A stretch of DNA of 64,000 nucleotides. Origin: Phil1 sp963643205. Lineage in GTDB: Bacteria; Bacillota; Clostridia; Christensenellales; CAG-138. Both the position numbers and the translations under genes were made by a program. Of the stretch, positions 25,462 to 34,845 are shown in pieces; position 1 is the first letter of the stretch; each line of letters begins with the position of its first letter. The stretch is from assembly GCA_963643205.1 (NCBI GenBank), contig CAVIJJ010000003.1:1-64000 (forward strand), read 5' to 3'. The notes under the pieces are model-generated. The model was not told where the DNA came from. It saw nothing but the letters and a program-made list of their open reading frames with translations, and did no database searches.

Positions 25462-25958
25462 TGAGCCAGACGAAGCTTATTAAATGCACGATAAACGGCG
25501 AATATGTTGAAAAAATGATAGACGTTCGCGCCTCCCTTACGGATATGCTGAGGAACGATTTTCGCCTTACGTCCGTTAAAAAGGGCTGCGAGGTTGGCGA
25601 ATGCGGAGCGTGCAACGTTATAATAGACGGCGAATGCTTTAACTCCTGCATTTACCTTGCCGTTTGGGCGGACGGCAAGAATATACGCACGCTTGAAAGC
25701 CTGCTTGGCCCCAACGGCGAGCTTTCGGATATTCAGCAGGCGTTTGTGGACGAGGCCGCCGTGCAGTGCGGTTTCTGCACCCCCGGCTTCATAATGACGG
25801 CCGTGGAAATACTTGAAAGCGGCCGCCGCTACACGCGCGACGAGCTCAGAAAGCTTTTAAGCGGGCATCTTTGCCGCTGCACCGGATATGAAAACATACT
25901 CAACGCGGTTGAGAAAACCATGAACAAAAGGCTTAGCGAGAAAGAGAGCGCAAAGTAA
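25461..25958 (+). CDS. xdhC: xanthine dehydrogenase, 2Fe-2S subunit
   Basis: A 165-residue iron-sulfur subunit with two 2Fe-2S clusters. The plant-ferredoxin-like cluster is CEVGECGACNVIIDGEC (about residues 43-60). The helical cluster is CGFCTPGF (about 102-109) with CRCTG (about 139-143). Its TAATG overlap with xdhB shows translational coupling. The E. coli-style name XdhC is used here; it is not the XdhC maturation chaperone of other bacteria. Confidence 0.95.
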   Translation: MSQTKLIKCTINGEYVEKMIDVRASLTDMLRNDFRLTSVKKGCEVGECGACNVIIDGECFNSCIYLAVWADGKNIRTLESLLGPNGELSDIQQAFVDEAAVQCGFCTPGFIMTAVEILESGRRYTRDELRKLLSGHLCRCTGYENILNAVEKTMNKRLSEKESAK

Positions 25959-26510
25959 ATGTATCAGCAAAACGCGCAAAGGCCGGGCGGATCATCAAAG
26001 GGCCTTGATACCGCGCTGATTATAATATTTATAGTAATTGTGCTTTTCGCGCGGGAAATTTCAAACGTAGCGTCAAGCCTGCCCTCCCCCTTAAACGTGA
26101 TTGTGCAGATATTCCTGCTGGGCGCGATAGTGGGCGTGCTGCTTTGGGTTTATGAAAAGCGCATAAGCACATTCCGCTACACGGTGGTGTACGATCCCTA
26201 TGCCAAGGAGGAAGGCGACGAAAGCACAGAGCCTCTGCCCTATAAAAAAGGCACGCTTATGTTTGAGCGCATGGTCGCGGACAAGGGAAAGCTTGTTGAG
26301 TGCGTTACAAGGGACGAATTCGTAGCCCTTATGAAGCCCGGTGAAAAATACGGCGAGGGCATATCGTTCCTGCGCGCAAGCAGCCTGAGCACCGCCAAAT
26401 GCGAAGAGTCATACACGCTTATATTCCGCCGCTCCGGCAAGCTGTACAGCATTATGTTCGCGCCGGACGAGGAGTTTTTGAGGCGGCTTGACGAGGCCAT
26501 GGAAGGCTGA
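25959..26510 (+). CDS. hypothetical membrane-anchored protein at the end of the xdh operon
   Basis: 183 residues, family not recognised. Two hydrophobic segments (about residues 19-33 and 46-65) are followed by a soluble domain of about 115 residues with mixed charge and an acidic end. Its ATG directly follows the xdhC stop (no intergenic bases), so it is co-transcribed with xdh. A link to purine oxidation is inferred only from position. Confidence 0.7.
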   Translation: MYQQNAQRPGGSSKGLDTALIIIFIVIVLFAREISNVASSLPSPLNVIVQIFLLGAIVGVLLWVYEKRISTFRYTVVYDPYAKEEGDESTEPLPYKKGTLMFERMVADKGKLVECVTRDEFVALMKPGEKYGEGISFLRASSLSTAKCEESYTLIFRRSGKLYSIMFAPDEEFLRRLDEAMEG

Positions 26511-26526
26511 ACAAATAGAATATAAA

Positions 26527-26556
26527 ACAAGACCCGTCTTTTCAGGCGGGTCTTAT
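26527..26556. terminator. bidirectional terminator between xdh and glg operons
   Basis: Stem AAGACCCGTC / GCGGGTCTT with a small G-U or mismatch and loop TTTTCAG. TTATTTAT follows on plus and TTGTTTTAT on minus, serving both convergent operons. Confidence 0.75.
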
Positions 26557-26567
26557 TTATGTTTAGC

Positions 26568-27992
26568 TCAGTAAAGCTCCATGTATTTCTTCGCGGGTTC
26601 TTCCCAGGAGAAGTTTTTGTTCATGCAGCGCTTCATAAGCTCTGCCCACTTTTGCTTATCCTTAAAGTCCGCTGCCGCGCGCTCCGCGGCGTAAAGAAGC
26701 TCGTGCGCGTTATAATCAACAAACGTGTAGCCGCAGCCGGTATCGTCCCCGCCGCACGCCGTTACGGTATCCTTAAGGCCGCCCGTTTCGCGAACTATTG
26801 GCACGGTGCCGTAGCGCATGGCTATAAGCTGCGAAAGTCCGCAGGGCTCAAACAGGCTCGGCATAAGGAAAATATCCGCGCCCGCGTAAATTCTTCTGGC
26901 GAGGGAATCGTTATACTCAAGCCTTGCCGCGATTTTGCCGGGATGAAGCTTTTCGGCGTATCTGAAAAGATTTTCGTACCTGCTTTCGCCTGTACCCAAT
27001 ACCACAAGCTGCATGGGAATATTTATTATTTCCTTAAGCACGCGCTCCACAAGGTCCAGTCCCTTTTGCCCGGTAAGGCGGGAAACTATGGCCGCAACGG
27101 GTATATCCGCGTTTTGTTCAAGATCAAGCTCATTTTGAAGCGCCTGCTTGCACTTTGCCTTGCCGTCAATATTATCGGCGCAGTAGTTAGCGCGCAATGC
27201 CCCGTCCGTAAACGGATCAAAGCCTATCGTGTCTATGCCGTTTATAATGCCGCAAACATCGTCCGCGCGCTCCTTAAGCACGCCCTCAAGCGATTCGCCG
27301 TAAAACTTGGTCATAATCTCGCGCGAATAGGTCGGGGACACGGTTGTTATCTTGTCCGCGTAAACAATGCCGCCCTTAAGATAGTTCACGTTGCCGTAAA
27401 ACTCAAGCCTGTGCATATCAAACGCCGCGTCGCCCAGGGAGAGAAGCTCATCGCAAAAGCCGCGGTCAAACACGCCCTGAAAGCGCAGGTTATGTATTGT
27501 AAGCACGGTTTTTATGCGGGAATAAAACGGCATTTTGGCGTAATGCAGCTTCAGAAGCGCCGCCGCCATGGCTGTTTGCCAGTCGTTCAGGTGCAGCGCG
27601 TCGGGCATAAAGCCTATGCGGGGCAGCATTTCTATAATTGCCTTTGAGAAGAAGCCGAAGCGCTCCGCCTCATCGCAATTGAACACGCCGTATATATAAT
27701 CCCGCCCGAAATAATACTGATTGTCTATAAAGTAATAGGTTATGCCGCGCTGGTTCAGCATTTCAACGCCGCAATATTGATTGCGCCAGCCAAGCTTAAT
27801 ATTAAAATCGCAAACGTGGTGCATATGCATACCGTAGCGCGCCTTAACGCGGGCGTAAAGCGGCAGCACAACCCTTATGTCCGCTCCCTCTTCCTTAAGC
27901 TGCAGCGGAAGCGCCGCGGCAACGTCCGCAAGGCCGCCCGTTTTTACAAACGGAGCGCACTCGCTTGCGGCAAAGAGTATTTTTTTGCTCAT
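26568..27992 (-). CDS. glgA: glycogen synthase (ADP-glucose)
   Basis: Extends alpha-1,4-glucan from ADP-glucose (GT5). The 474-residue chain starts with the substrate loop APFVKTGGLADV (KTGGL), has LHLNDWQTA mid-way, and the C-terminal GT-B half contains LFEPCGLSQL and RETGGLKDTV. It is the last gene of the glgB-C-D-A operon; its ATG overlaps the glgD stop by 4 bp (ATGA). Confidence 0.96.
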   Translation of the reverse strand: MSKKILFAASECAPFVKTGGLADVAAALPLQLKEEGADIRVVLPLYARVKARYGMHMHHVCDFNIKLGWRNQYCGVEMLNQRGITYYFIDNQYYFGRDYIYGVFNCDEAERFGFFSKAIIEMLPRIGFMPDALHLNDWQTAMAAALLKLHYAKMPFYSRIKTVLTIHNLRFQGVFDRGFCDELLSLGDAAFDMHRLEFYGNVNYLKGGIVYADKITTVSPTYSREIMTKFYGESLEGVLKERADDVCGIINGIDTIGFDPFTDGALRANYCADNIDGKAKCKQALQNELDLEQNADIPVAAIVSRLTGQKGLDLVERVLKEIINIPMQLVVLGTGESRYENLFRYAEKLHPGKIAARLEYNDSLARRIYAGADIFLMPSLFEPCGLSQLIAMRYGTVPIVRETGGLKDTVTACGGDDTGCGYTFVDYNAHELLYAAERAAADFKDKQKWAELMKRCMNKNFSWEEPAKKYMELY

Positions 27993-29113
27993 ACAAGGGC
28001 TCCTTTCCTTATTGTTACCGGGAAGCCTTCGTAGCCCGCAAGGCGCCTGCCCGGGCGCACCTGCACGCCCTTATCGAGTATAACGTAATCAAGCGCGCAG
28101 CCCTCGCGTATTTCGCCGGCCTGCATCACTATGCAGTTTTTAAGCACGCTGCCGCGCCCTATATGCACGCCGCGGAAGAGTATGCAGTTTTCTATGCTGC
28201 CCTCTATTATGCATCCGTCCGCGACAAGGCTGTTTTTAACCTGCGCCTCGCTTCCGTAGCGAGCCGGTGCCTCGTCCTTAACCTTTGTGTATATGGGATG
28301 ATCGGCATTGAAAAGGTCCGCCCGAACCTCCTGCTTAAAAAGATCCATATTGTGCTTAAAATAGCTTGAAACCGAGTCGAGCCTGGCTACGCAGCCATCG
28401 TAGCGGTAGCCGTTAATGCGAAGCGTTTTAATGTTTCTTACCAATACGTCCCGAATAAAGTCCGTGTAAGCGTGGCTTGACGCGTCCTCTATAAGGTATT
28501 CAAGCATGCTCTTTTCCATTATGTAAACATCGCAGCTGCGGTAAGGGGACTTGGGCCTGTAAGGATCCACCTCAAGGTCCGTTACCCTGCCGCCCTCACC
28601 TATTGTAAGGCGAAGGTCATCGTAGCGCTCCGTTTCGCCCTCGTCATGCTCCTCGCTGTACATAAGGGTTATGTCCGCGCCGGACTCAATATGGCTTTTC
28701 AGCATGCCGTCGTATGTTGTGTTATATATCGTGTGGCTGCCGGTAAGTATAACGTAGCGCTGGGAGCTCCTTCTTATGTAGCCCATAACGGAGCGGATGG
28801 CGTCCACCGTGCCGCGGTAAAGGCCGGTATTATCCCTGGTTACAAACGGGGGCAGTATAAAAAGGCCGTCGCGCTTGCGGTGCAGATCCCATTCCTTGCC
28901 GCTGCCGAGATGATCCATAAGCGAATGGTAGTTCCTTTGCGCTATTATGCCAACGTTTGTAACGCCGGTATTGACAAGGTTGCTCAGTATAAAGTCTATG
29001 CTGCGATACCTGCCGCCGAACGGCACCGCCGCTATGGAGCGGCTGTATGTAATATCTCTTAGGCGGTTATTGGATTCGCCGGTGTATATAAGTCCGAATG
29101 CTTTTTCGTTCAT
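27989..29113 (-). CDS. glgD: glucose-1-phosphate adenylyltransferase-like regulatory subunit
   Basis: A 374-residue GlgC paralogue. It has the nucleotidyltransferase fold and left-handed beta-helix C-terminus (hexapeptide-type VRADL...GSIENCILFRG), but the N-terminal GGxGTRL loop of GlgC is replaced by YTGESNNRLRD. In Bacillota GlgD normally pairs with GlgC and modulates it. It lies 13 bp after glgC and overlaps glgA. Confidence 0.93.
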   Translation of the reverse strand: MNEKAFGLIYTGESNNRLRDITYSRSIAAVPFGGRYRSIDFILSNLVNTGVTNVGIIAQRNYHSLMDHLGSGKEWDLHRKRDGLFILPPFVTRDNTGLYRGTVDAIRSVMGYIRRSSQRYVILTGSHTIYNTTYDGMLKSHIESGADITLMYSEEHDEGETERYDDLRLTIGEGGRVTDLEVDPYRPKSPYRSCDVYIMEKSMLEYLIEDASSHAYTDFIRDVLVRNIKTLRINGYRYDGCVARLDSVSSYFKHNMDLFKQEVRADLFNADHPIYTKVKDEAPARYGSEAQVKNSLVADGCIIEGSIENCILFRGVHIGRGSVLKNCIVMQAGEIREGCALDYVILDKGVQVRPGRRLAGYEGFPVTIRKGALV

Positions 29114-29126
29114 GCCTTGCCTCCGT

Positions 29127-30335
29127 TCACTTATTCACTACCATGCCCGCGGGTATAACGGCATCGCTCTTTATGTCGGCGCCGCTCGCCACAAGGGTTA
29201 TGTCCCCGGTAAGGGTTGTGTCGTAGCTGCCGGTTCCGTCGGGCTCCATGCCCACCCGCGCGCCGCTTTCAACGCACGCGTTTTCGCCGAGTATGGCCTT
29301 CTTTATAATCGCGCCCTCGCCTATGCGTACGCCCGGCATTACAACGCTGTTTTCTATGACCGCGCCGCGTCCAACCCTTACGCCCGTGAAGAGTACGCTG
29401 CGCTCAACGGAGCCGTCTATGTCGCACCCTTCGCTTACAATGCTGTTTTCAACGCGCGCGTCGCTGCCGATATAATGCGCGGGCATTATGGGGCTGCGGC
29501 TGTATATGCGCCACTCGCTGTCGTTCAGATCAAGCGCCGCCGGGTTGTCAAGCAGGTCCATGTTCGCTTCCCAAAGGCTCTTTACGGTTCCAACGTCCTT
29601 CCAGTAGCCGTTAAAGCCATACGCCGCAAGGCGCCTGCCGTCGCTCAAAAGCTTGGGTATAACGTCCTTGCCGAAGTCGTGGCTGGAGTTCGGGTTCGCC
29701 TCATCCTCGGTAAGATATTTTTCAAGCACATCAAAGCTGAATATGTATATGCCCATGGAGGCGTTGTTGCTCACGGGGTTCTTTGGCTTTTCCCAAAACG
29801 CGGTTATCATGCCGTTTTCATCCGTTTGCATAATGCCGAAGCGGTGCGCCTCTTCCATAGGCACCTGAAGAACGGCTATGGTAGCGTCCGCCTGCCGCTC
29901 AATATGGCAGCGCAGCATGGCGGCGTAATTCATTTTGTATATATGGTCGCCGCTTAATATAAGCACGTATTTGGGTGAATACTGCCTTAAAAAAGCAAGA
30001 TTCTGATAAATCGCGTTCGCGGTGCCGGAATACCATTCGCCGCGGCTGCCGCTTACATACGGCGGCAGAACGTATACGCCGCCGCTGTTGCGGTCCAGAT
30101 CCCACGCGGAACCGTTGCCAAGATAAGCGTTTAGCTCAAGCGGAGAATACTGCGTAAGCACGCCCACGGTATCAATGTCCGAATTTACGCAGTTTGAAAG
30201 CGGAAAGTCAATTATCCTGTACTTGCCGCCAAACGGCACGGCGGGTTTGGCCGTGCGGTCCGTAAGCACGCCAAGGCGGGTTCCCTGTCCGCCGGCGAGC
30301 AGCATCGCAACCATCTTTTTAGTTACCATAGGCAT
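29127..30335 (-). CDS. glgC: glucose-1-phosphate adenylyltransferase
   Basis: Makes ADP-glucose from ATP and glucose-1-phosphate, the committed step of glycogen synthesis. The 402-residue chain carries LLAGGQGTRLG near residues 12-22, KPAVPFGGKYRIIDF next, LSGDHIYKM in the active site, and the late FWEKP. A C-terminal beta-helix follows. The first ATG lies 5 bases after GGAG. It is in an operon with glgB upstream. Confidence 0.96.
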   Translation of the reverse strand: MPMVTKKMVAMLLAGGQGTRLGVLTDRTAKPAVPFGGKYRIIDFPLSNCVNSDIDTVGVLTQYSPLELNAYLGNGSAWDLDRNSGGVYVLPPYVSGSRGEWYSGTANAIYQNLAFLRQYSPKYVLILSGDHIYKMNYAAMLRCHIERQADATIAVLQVPMEEAHRFGIMQTDENGMITAFWEKPKNPVSNNASMGIYIFSFDVLEKYLTEDEANPNSSHDFGKDVIPKLLSDGRRLAAYGFNGYWKDVGTVKSLWEANMDLLDNPAALDLNDSEWRIYSRSPIMPAHYIGSDARVENSIVSEGCDIDGSVERSVLFTGVRVGRGAVIENSVVMPGVRIGEGAIIKKAILGENACVESGARVGMEPDGTGSYDTTLTGDITLVASGADIKSDAVIPAGMVVNK

Positions 30336-30358
30336 TTATTCTCCTTTTATGATATCGT

Positions 30359-32215
30359 TTAATTGTTTAATTTTTCGACCTTATAATACGCCGCCTCGTA
30401 GCCCTTAAGCTCAACGCGGACCACAAAATCCTTGTCCTCTTTATTCACGCTTACATTGGGTTCCTCGCGCTCTATGCTGCTCATAACCCGCTTAAGGCGG
30501 CAGTTGTACGGCATGCGGATAGGGTACGCGCCGTGCTCCACGGGGGTAAAGTTAAATACGCAAAGCAGCTCATGACCATCATCATCCATGCGGCTGAAGG
30601 CTATTATGCTGTGCAGCGCGTCCTCCGCCCGGCGCCACTCAAAGCCCGCCCAGGAATCATCGTCCCTATAAAGCGGGGCGTTATGCTTATATATCGTGTT
30701 CAGCGCCTTAACGAATTCCCTCAGCGCCGCGTGGTGCTCGTAGTCAAGCAGCATCCAGTCAAGCGAGGTTTTGAAATTCCATTCGCTGAATTGGCCGAAC
30801 TCCCCGCCCATGAACAGCAGCTTTTTGCCGGGCATGGCGTACTGGAGCATATAAAGCTCCCTAAGCTGCATGAACATTTCGTCATAGCTGCCCTTCATGC
30901 GCCCTATAAGCGAGTTTTTAAGGTGCACAACCTCGTCGTGCGAAAGGGGCAGTATAAAATGCTCGCTGAAAGCGTAGCACATGGGAAAGGTAAGCTTATC
31001 GTGGGAATATTTTCTGTAAAGGCTGTCCTGCTTCATATACGAAAGCACGTCGTTCATCCAGCCCATGTTCCACTTAAAGTCAAAGCCCAAGCCGCCGTTT
31101 GAAACGGACCTTGTTACGCCGTCAAACGCCGTGCTCTCCTCCGCTATAAGCAGCGCGCCCGGGGCTTCCCTGTGCACGGCTGTGCTCAGCGTTTTGAAAA
31201 ACTCTATCGCGCCCAGGTTCTCGCGCCCGCCGTAGCGGTTCGGCAAATACCCCATGCCCTCCTTGCCAAAGTCAAGATAAAGCATGCAGCTTACGGCGTC
31301 CGCCCTAAGGCCGTCTATATGATATTCGTTAAGCCAAAAAACGGCGTTTGAAACAAGAAAGCTTACAACCTCGCTGCGCTCGTAATTAAACTGCAGCGTT
31401 CCCCACTGCGGCTGCTCGCTGCGGCGGGAATCGGCGTGCTCATAAAGCGCGGTTCCGTCAAAAAGCCTTAATCCGTGGTCATCCTTTGTAAAATGCGCGG
31501 CCACCCAGTCGAGTATAACGCCTATGCCGCGGCTGTGCAGGGAGTCTATAAGCAGCTTAAGCCCGTTCGGGTCGCCGTAGCGGCTGGTGGCGCTGAAATA
31601 GCCCGTTGTCTGGTATCCCCAGCTGTCGTCAAGCGGATATTCGCCAAGCGGCATAAGCTCAACGTGGGTATACCCCATTTCCTCAACATAGTCCGCAAGC
31701 TCATCCGCGAGCGTTTCGTAATCCATGCCCTTTCGCCACGAGCCAAGGTGCACCTCGTAAACGCTCATAGGCCGCGTGTGCGCTTCGTTTCCGCGGCGGG
31801 GTCGAGCGGCCATATATTCGCCGTCGTGCCAATTATATGTGTTTTCGTTCCAGATTATTGATGCCGTATCCGGCCTAAGCTCGGAATAAAAGGCGAAGGG
31901 ATCGGCCTTGAATATAAGTTCTTCGTTTTGAGTGTATATAGCGAATTTATAAAGATCGCCCTCGCAGGCATCCCTCACATGCGCCTGCCATACGCCCGTT
32001 GTGGAGCAGGGGCGCATTACGTCCGCGTTTATGTTCCAATCGTTAAACGTGCCTACCACGCTTACGCTCAGCGCGTTCGGCGCCCACACGGCAAAGCGAT
32101 AAGCCGTTTCGCCATCCTCCATGGTTACCCTGTGGCAGCCAAGTGCCTTATACGCGTAGGCGTTTTTGCCCTCGTTAAAAAGATAAAGTTCGGTTTGATC
32201 CAGGTAAGTACCCAT
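30359..32215 (-). CDS. glgB: 1,4-alpha-glucan branching enzyme
   Basis: Introduces alpha-1,6 branches into glycogen (GH13). At 618 residues it has an N-terminal CBM48 domain (about 25-110, FAVWAPNALSVSVVGTFNDW). The catalytic barrel shows DWVAAHF, GLRADAVSCML with the nucleophile Asp, EEST with the acid/base Glu and LPLSHDEVVH. First gene of the glg operon. The ribosome site is weak (GGCGGTG). Confidence 0.95.
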   Translation of the reverse strand: MGTYLDQTELYLFNEGKNAYAYKALGCHRVTMEDGETAYRFAVWAPNALSVSVVGTFNDWNINADVMRPCSTTGVWQAHVRDACEGDLYKFAIYTQNEELIFKADPFAFYSELRPDTASIIWNENTYNWHDGEYMAARPRRGNEAHTRPMSVYEVHLGSWRKGMDYETLADELADYVEEMGYTHVELMPLGEYPLDDSWGYQTTGYFSATSRYGDPNGLKLLIDSLHSRGIGVILDWVAAHFTKDDHGLRLFDGTALYEHADSRRSEQPQWGTLQFNYERSEVVSFLVSNAVFWLNEYHIDGLRADAVSCMLYLDFGKEGMGYLPNRYGGRENLGAIEFFKTLSTAVHREAPGALLIAEESTAFDGVTRSVSNGGLGFDFKWNMGWMNDVLSYMKQDSLYRKYSHDKLTFPMCYAFSEHFILPLSHDEVVHLKNSLIGRMKGSYDEMFMQLRELYMLQYAMPGKKLLFMGGEFGQFSEWNFKTSLDWMLLDYEHHAALREFVKALNTIYKHNAPLYRDDDSWAGFEWRRAEDALHSIIAFSRMDDDGHELLCVFNFTPVEHGAYPIRMPYNCRLKRVMSSIEREEPNVSVNKEDKDFVVRVELKGYEAAYYKVEKLNN

Positions 32216-32285
32216 ACGTTTTTAAGCACCGCCCTTTCCTCCGCTATATTTTACTCCTTATAAAGCGGTTTGGATAGGGCGATTT

Positions 32286-33173
32286 TTACTCCCTCCCCTT
32301 AAGGTATTCCATAAGCAGCTTGCCAAGCGCTATATACATATCGGCATAGCCCATGTTGAAGCGCTCCTTTATTGCCGAGCGCGAAAAATTCATTGTGCCG
32401 CTGCCCTTTATCTGCTCAAGCGGCTTAGAAGGATAAATGTGCACAAGGCGCGTTTTGCCAATGTGGTCAAGGTCCCGCGTTTCCTGCTCGCGCAGGTGTA
32501 TTACCAATATAATGTCGTATCCCTCATCCTGCAAAGGGGCTATGGGCGTAACGTCGCTGTTTTTAACGCCGTAGGCGGAATCGTTTATGCCGCCGTCCGC
32601 GAACTTATGCCCGTCTATCTCCACAGGATCGTAAACATGGGGTATGGCGGCGCTTGCCAGAACCGCGTTCACCATGCCCTCGTCATCCTGGTTTTTAAGC
32701 TCAAAATATTTTACGCAAAGATCGTTTATATCGTAAGCGCAGGCGAAAAGCTTTGCCCTGTGCGCGCGTATTTTCTCAAAATCGCAGTTTTTATGGATAA
32801 GGGCGCGCAGTGAGCTTTGGGTAAACACAGCTCCGGATTCGTTTCCCTGAAGCTGGTTTGTAATATGCAGCTTGCCCACAATATCCTTTATGGCGCGGCT
32901 GTCGCTCTCCACCATTGCCTTTGGCGCGGCAACGGTCATAAGGCCTATATTCTGCCACAGTTCCTCTAAAAGAGCCGTATCGTCCATGGCGAAAACAAGC
33001 GTGTTCAGCGCGCCAACGCTCGTGCCGCTTACGCCGTATACCTTTTCGGCAACGTCCATTTCGCTCATGGCCTTTATGGCTCCCGCCTCATAAGCGCCCT
33101 TGGCTCCGCCCCCGCTCAGGACAAGGCCGAATTTAAGCGCGTTCCATTTTTCCGCGTTGCTTCCGTTAAGCAT
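32286..33173 (-). CDS. patatin-like phospholipase
   Basis: A 295-residue lipid acyl hydrolase. The oxyanion loop SGGGAKGAYEAG is at residues 20-31. The nucleophile Ser52 lies in GVSGTSVGALN and the dyad Asp in FADGGIND. No signal peptide is seen, suggesting cytoplasmic or membrane-surface action. The ATG at 33173 follows AAAGGAG; an in-frame ATG at 33239 is less likely. Single gene. Confidence 0.9.
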   Translation of the reverse strand: MLNGSNAEKWNALKFGLVLSGGGAKGAYEAGAIKAMSEMDVAEKVYGVSGTSVGALNTLVFAMDDTALLEELWQNIGLMTVAAPKAMVESDSRAIKDIVGKLHITNQLQGNESGAVFTQSSLRALIHKNCDFEKIRAHRAKLFACAYDINDLCVKYFELKNQDDEGMVNAVLASAAIPHVYDPVEIDGHKFADGGINDSAYGVKNSDVTPIAPLQDEGYDIILVIHLREQETRDLDHIGKTRLVHIYPSKPLEQIKGSGTMNFSRSAIKERFNMGYADMYIALGKLLMEYLKGRE

Positions 33174-33249
33174 AATTCGTGCTCCTTTCATGCCGTGGTT
33201 TACAAGCATATTATAATGTAAATCGCGGTGCAATGACAAGTGCGCCGGA

Positions 33250-33284
33250 AAACAAAAGGAGCTCCCCTTTTAAGGAAGCTCCTT
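33250..33284 (-). terminator. terminator of the beta-lactamase-family gene
   Basis: Minus-strand stem AAGGAGCTTCC / GGGGAGCTCCTT followed by TTGTTTT. Confidence 0.75.
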
Positions 33285-33325
33285 CAGCCTGTAAGCGGCT
33301 GTTTATAGCTTTATCAAGGTCTGTT

Positions 33326-34792
33326 TCAGTCCTCGTCCTCTACCCTCTGCCAAATGCGGGTACCGACCATGGCGGCCCAGGCCTTATTATCGTGAATATA
33401 GAAGTGCATGCGGTTTACAAGGTTGCCCTTGCGGAAGCCCTGGAACCAGCTTTCGCCGCAGAATACCATATCCATGGGGCCGTAGGCGTTTTCGGCCTTC
33501 AGCTTGCCGTTCTCGTCAATATAAACCTTAAGCTTGGCGGGAATACCCTCGTGGCAAAGATAGGTGCCAACAAGCGCCTCGGGCTCGGCAAAGTCGTATC
33601 CAACGGGGTGCAGCCAGCGGTGGCTCTCCTCAAGGGGCTCGCCCATTATCATGTTGTACATTATCCAGCACAGGTCGTCGGTATCGCAGTCGCCCTGGTT
33701 GCACAGAGCCGCAAAGCCGTAGCCCTCGTCCTTAAGGCAGCCGCCGTGGGTGGATACGCCGTGCAGTCCGCCGGAATGCTCGCAGATAACGTGGCCATTC
33801 TTGGTGCGCTTGTAAAGGCCGTAGCAGTAAATGGGCTTCTCTTCCTCGCCGAAACGCTTGCCGATCATCAGCTCAACGGCCTTGGCGGGAATTACCTGCT
33901 TGCCGTCTATAACGCCGTGGTTGCCAAGGCAGCTGTAATAACGGGCCATATCGTGCGCGGTGCTCTTTACGCAGGCGCAGGCGCGGAACGGGGGCAGTAC
34001 GCTCCAGAAATCGTCCGCTATGCTCTCGCCGTCAACCTCTTCAAAAAGGCTGGTAATATTTCCGTCGGAAGCTATCTTCTTGGCCTCGGAACCGTCCAGG
34101 TCAAGCACGGTTCTGGTCATGCCGATGGGCCCGAATACGCGCTCGTTAAGGAACTGCTCAAGGGGAATGCCGGCCGCCGCGTCGACTATATAGGATATAA
34201 CGGCGTAGCCTTCGTTTGAATAGCTCATGTACTCGCCGGGAGCGCCGAGCGTTTTATACTTGCAGTTGGCGATATAGTCTATAACCTGCTCGATTGTATT
34301 CATCTGGTTGGGGGAGGTGCGGCGCATCTGCTTTGCCCAGCAGTCGTCATTGTCGCTCTTCTCGCCGTTCTTTTCGTCCTCTATAACATCCGCGAAACGA
34401 TCAACGCTGTTCATGGCTATTGACCATTCCAGGGGCTCCATGGGAGGTATGCCTGCGGTGTGCATGGCAAGGTGCTTTACAAGCACGGTTTCCGGGGGAT
34501 TGCCGGGTATTCTGAAGGAGGGAATATATTTGGTTACGGGATCGTCAAAGCTGAATTTGCCTTCCGCCTCCAGTATGCAAAGAGCAAGGGTGGAAGTGGA
34601 TTTGCTCATGCTGGCTATGCCGAAAACGGTATTGGCATCTATAGCCTTGGTGCGCTCATTGTTGCCGTAGCCGTAGCCCTTTTCGAATATAACGCCGTCG
34701 GGGCCGTATATAGCGCAGCCAACACCGGGCAGCTTCTTTTCTTTAATCCTTTTCTCAAGCGCCTCGTCCAGTGCCTTCAGGTCGTAGTTCAT
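33326..34792 (-). CDS. serine hydrolase of the beta-lactamase (class C-like) family
   Basis: A 488-residue penicillin-binding-fold hydrolase. The active-site SxxK is Ser61-Met-Ser-Lys64 (IASMSKSTST). A YSN motif follows in YMSYSNEGYAV, and HSGGLHG replaces the usual KTG triad. A C-terminal domain of about 100 residues resembles the DUF3471-type add-on. No signal peptide is visible, so it is probably cytoplasmic. Members are esterases, D-aminopeptidases or carboxypeptidases; antibiotic resistance should not be assumed. AGGAGG precedes the ATG. Confidence 0.85.
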   Translation of the reverse strand: MNYDLKALDEALEKRIKEKKLPGVGCAIYGPDGVIFEKGYGYGNNERTKAIDANTVFGIASMSKSTSTLALCILEAEGKFSFDDPVTKYIPSFRIPGNPPETVLVKHLAMHTAGIPPMEPLEWSIAMNSVDRFADVIEDEKNGEKSDNDDCWAKQMRRTSPNQMNTIEQVIDYIANCKYKTLGAPGEYMSYSNEGYAVISYIVDAAAGIPLEQFLNERVFGPIGMTRTVLDLDGSEAKKIASDGNITSLFEEVDGESIADDFWSVLPPFRACACVKSTAHDMARYYSCLGNHGVIDGKQVIPAKAVELMIGKRFGEEEKPIYCYGLYKRTKNGHVICEHSGGLHGVSTHGGCLKDEGYGFAALCNQGDCDTDDLCWIMYNMIMGEPLEESHRWLHPVGYDFAEPEALVGTYLCHEGIPAKLKVYIDENGKLKAENAYGPMDMVFCGESWFQGFRKGNLVNRMHFYIHDNKAWAAMVGTRIWQRVEDED

Positions 34793-34845
34793 GTTTTTTC
34801 TTTCCTCCTGATGATAAATGTTTGTTTATATTTTAGTTGCCCGTT

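Noticed and set aside
33326..34792. Beta-lactamase antibiotic-resistance gene
   Set aside because: SxxK and YxN are present but there is no signal peptide and the third motif is HSG; the family is mostly esterases and peptidases.
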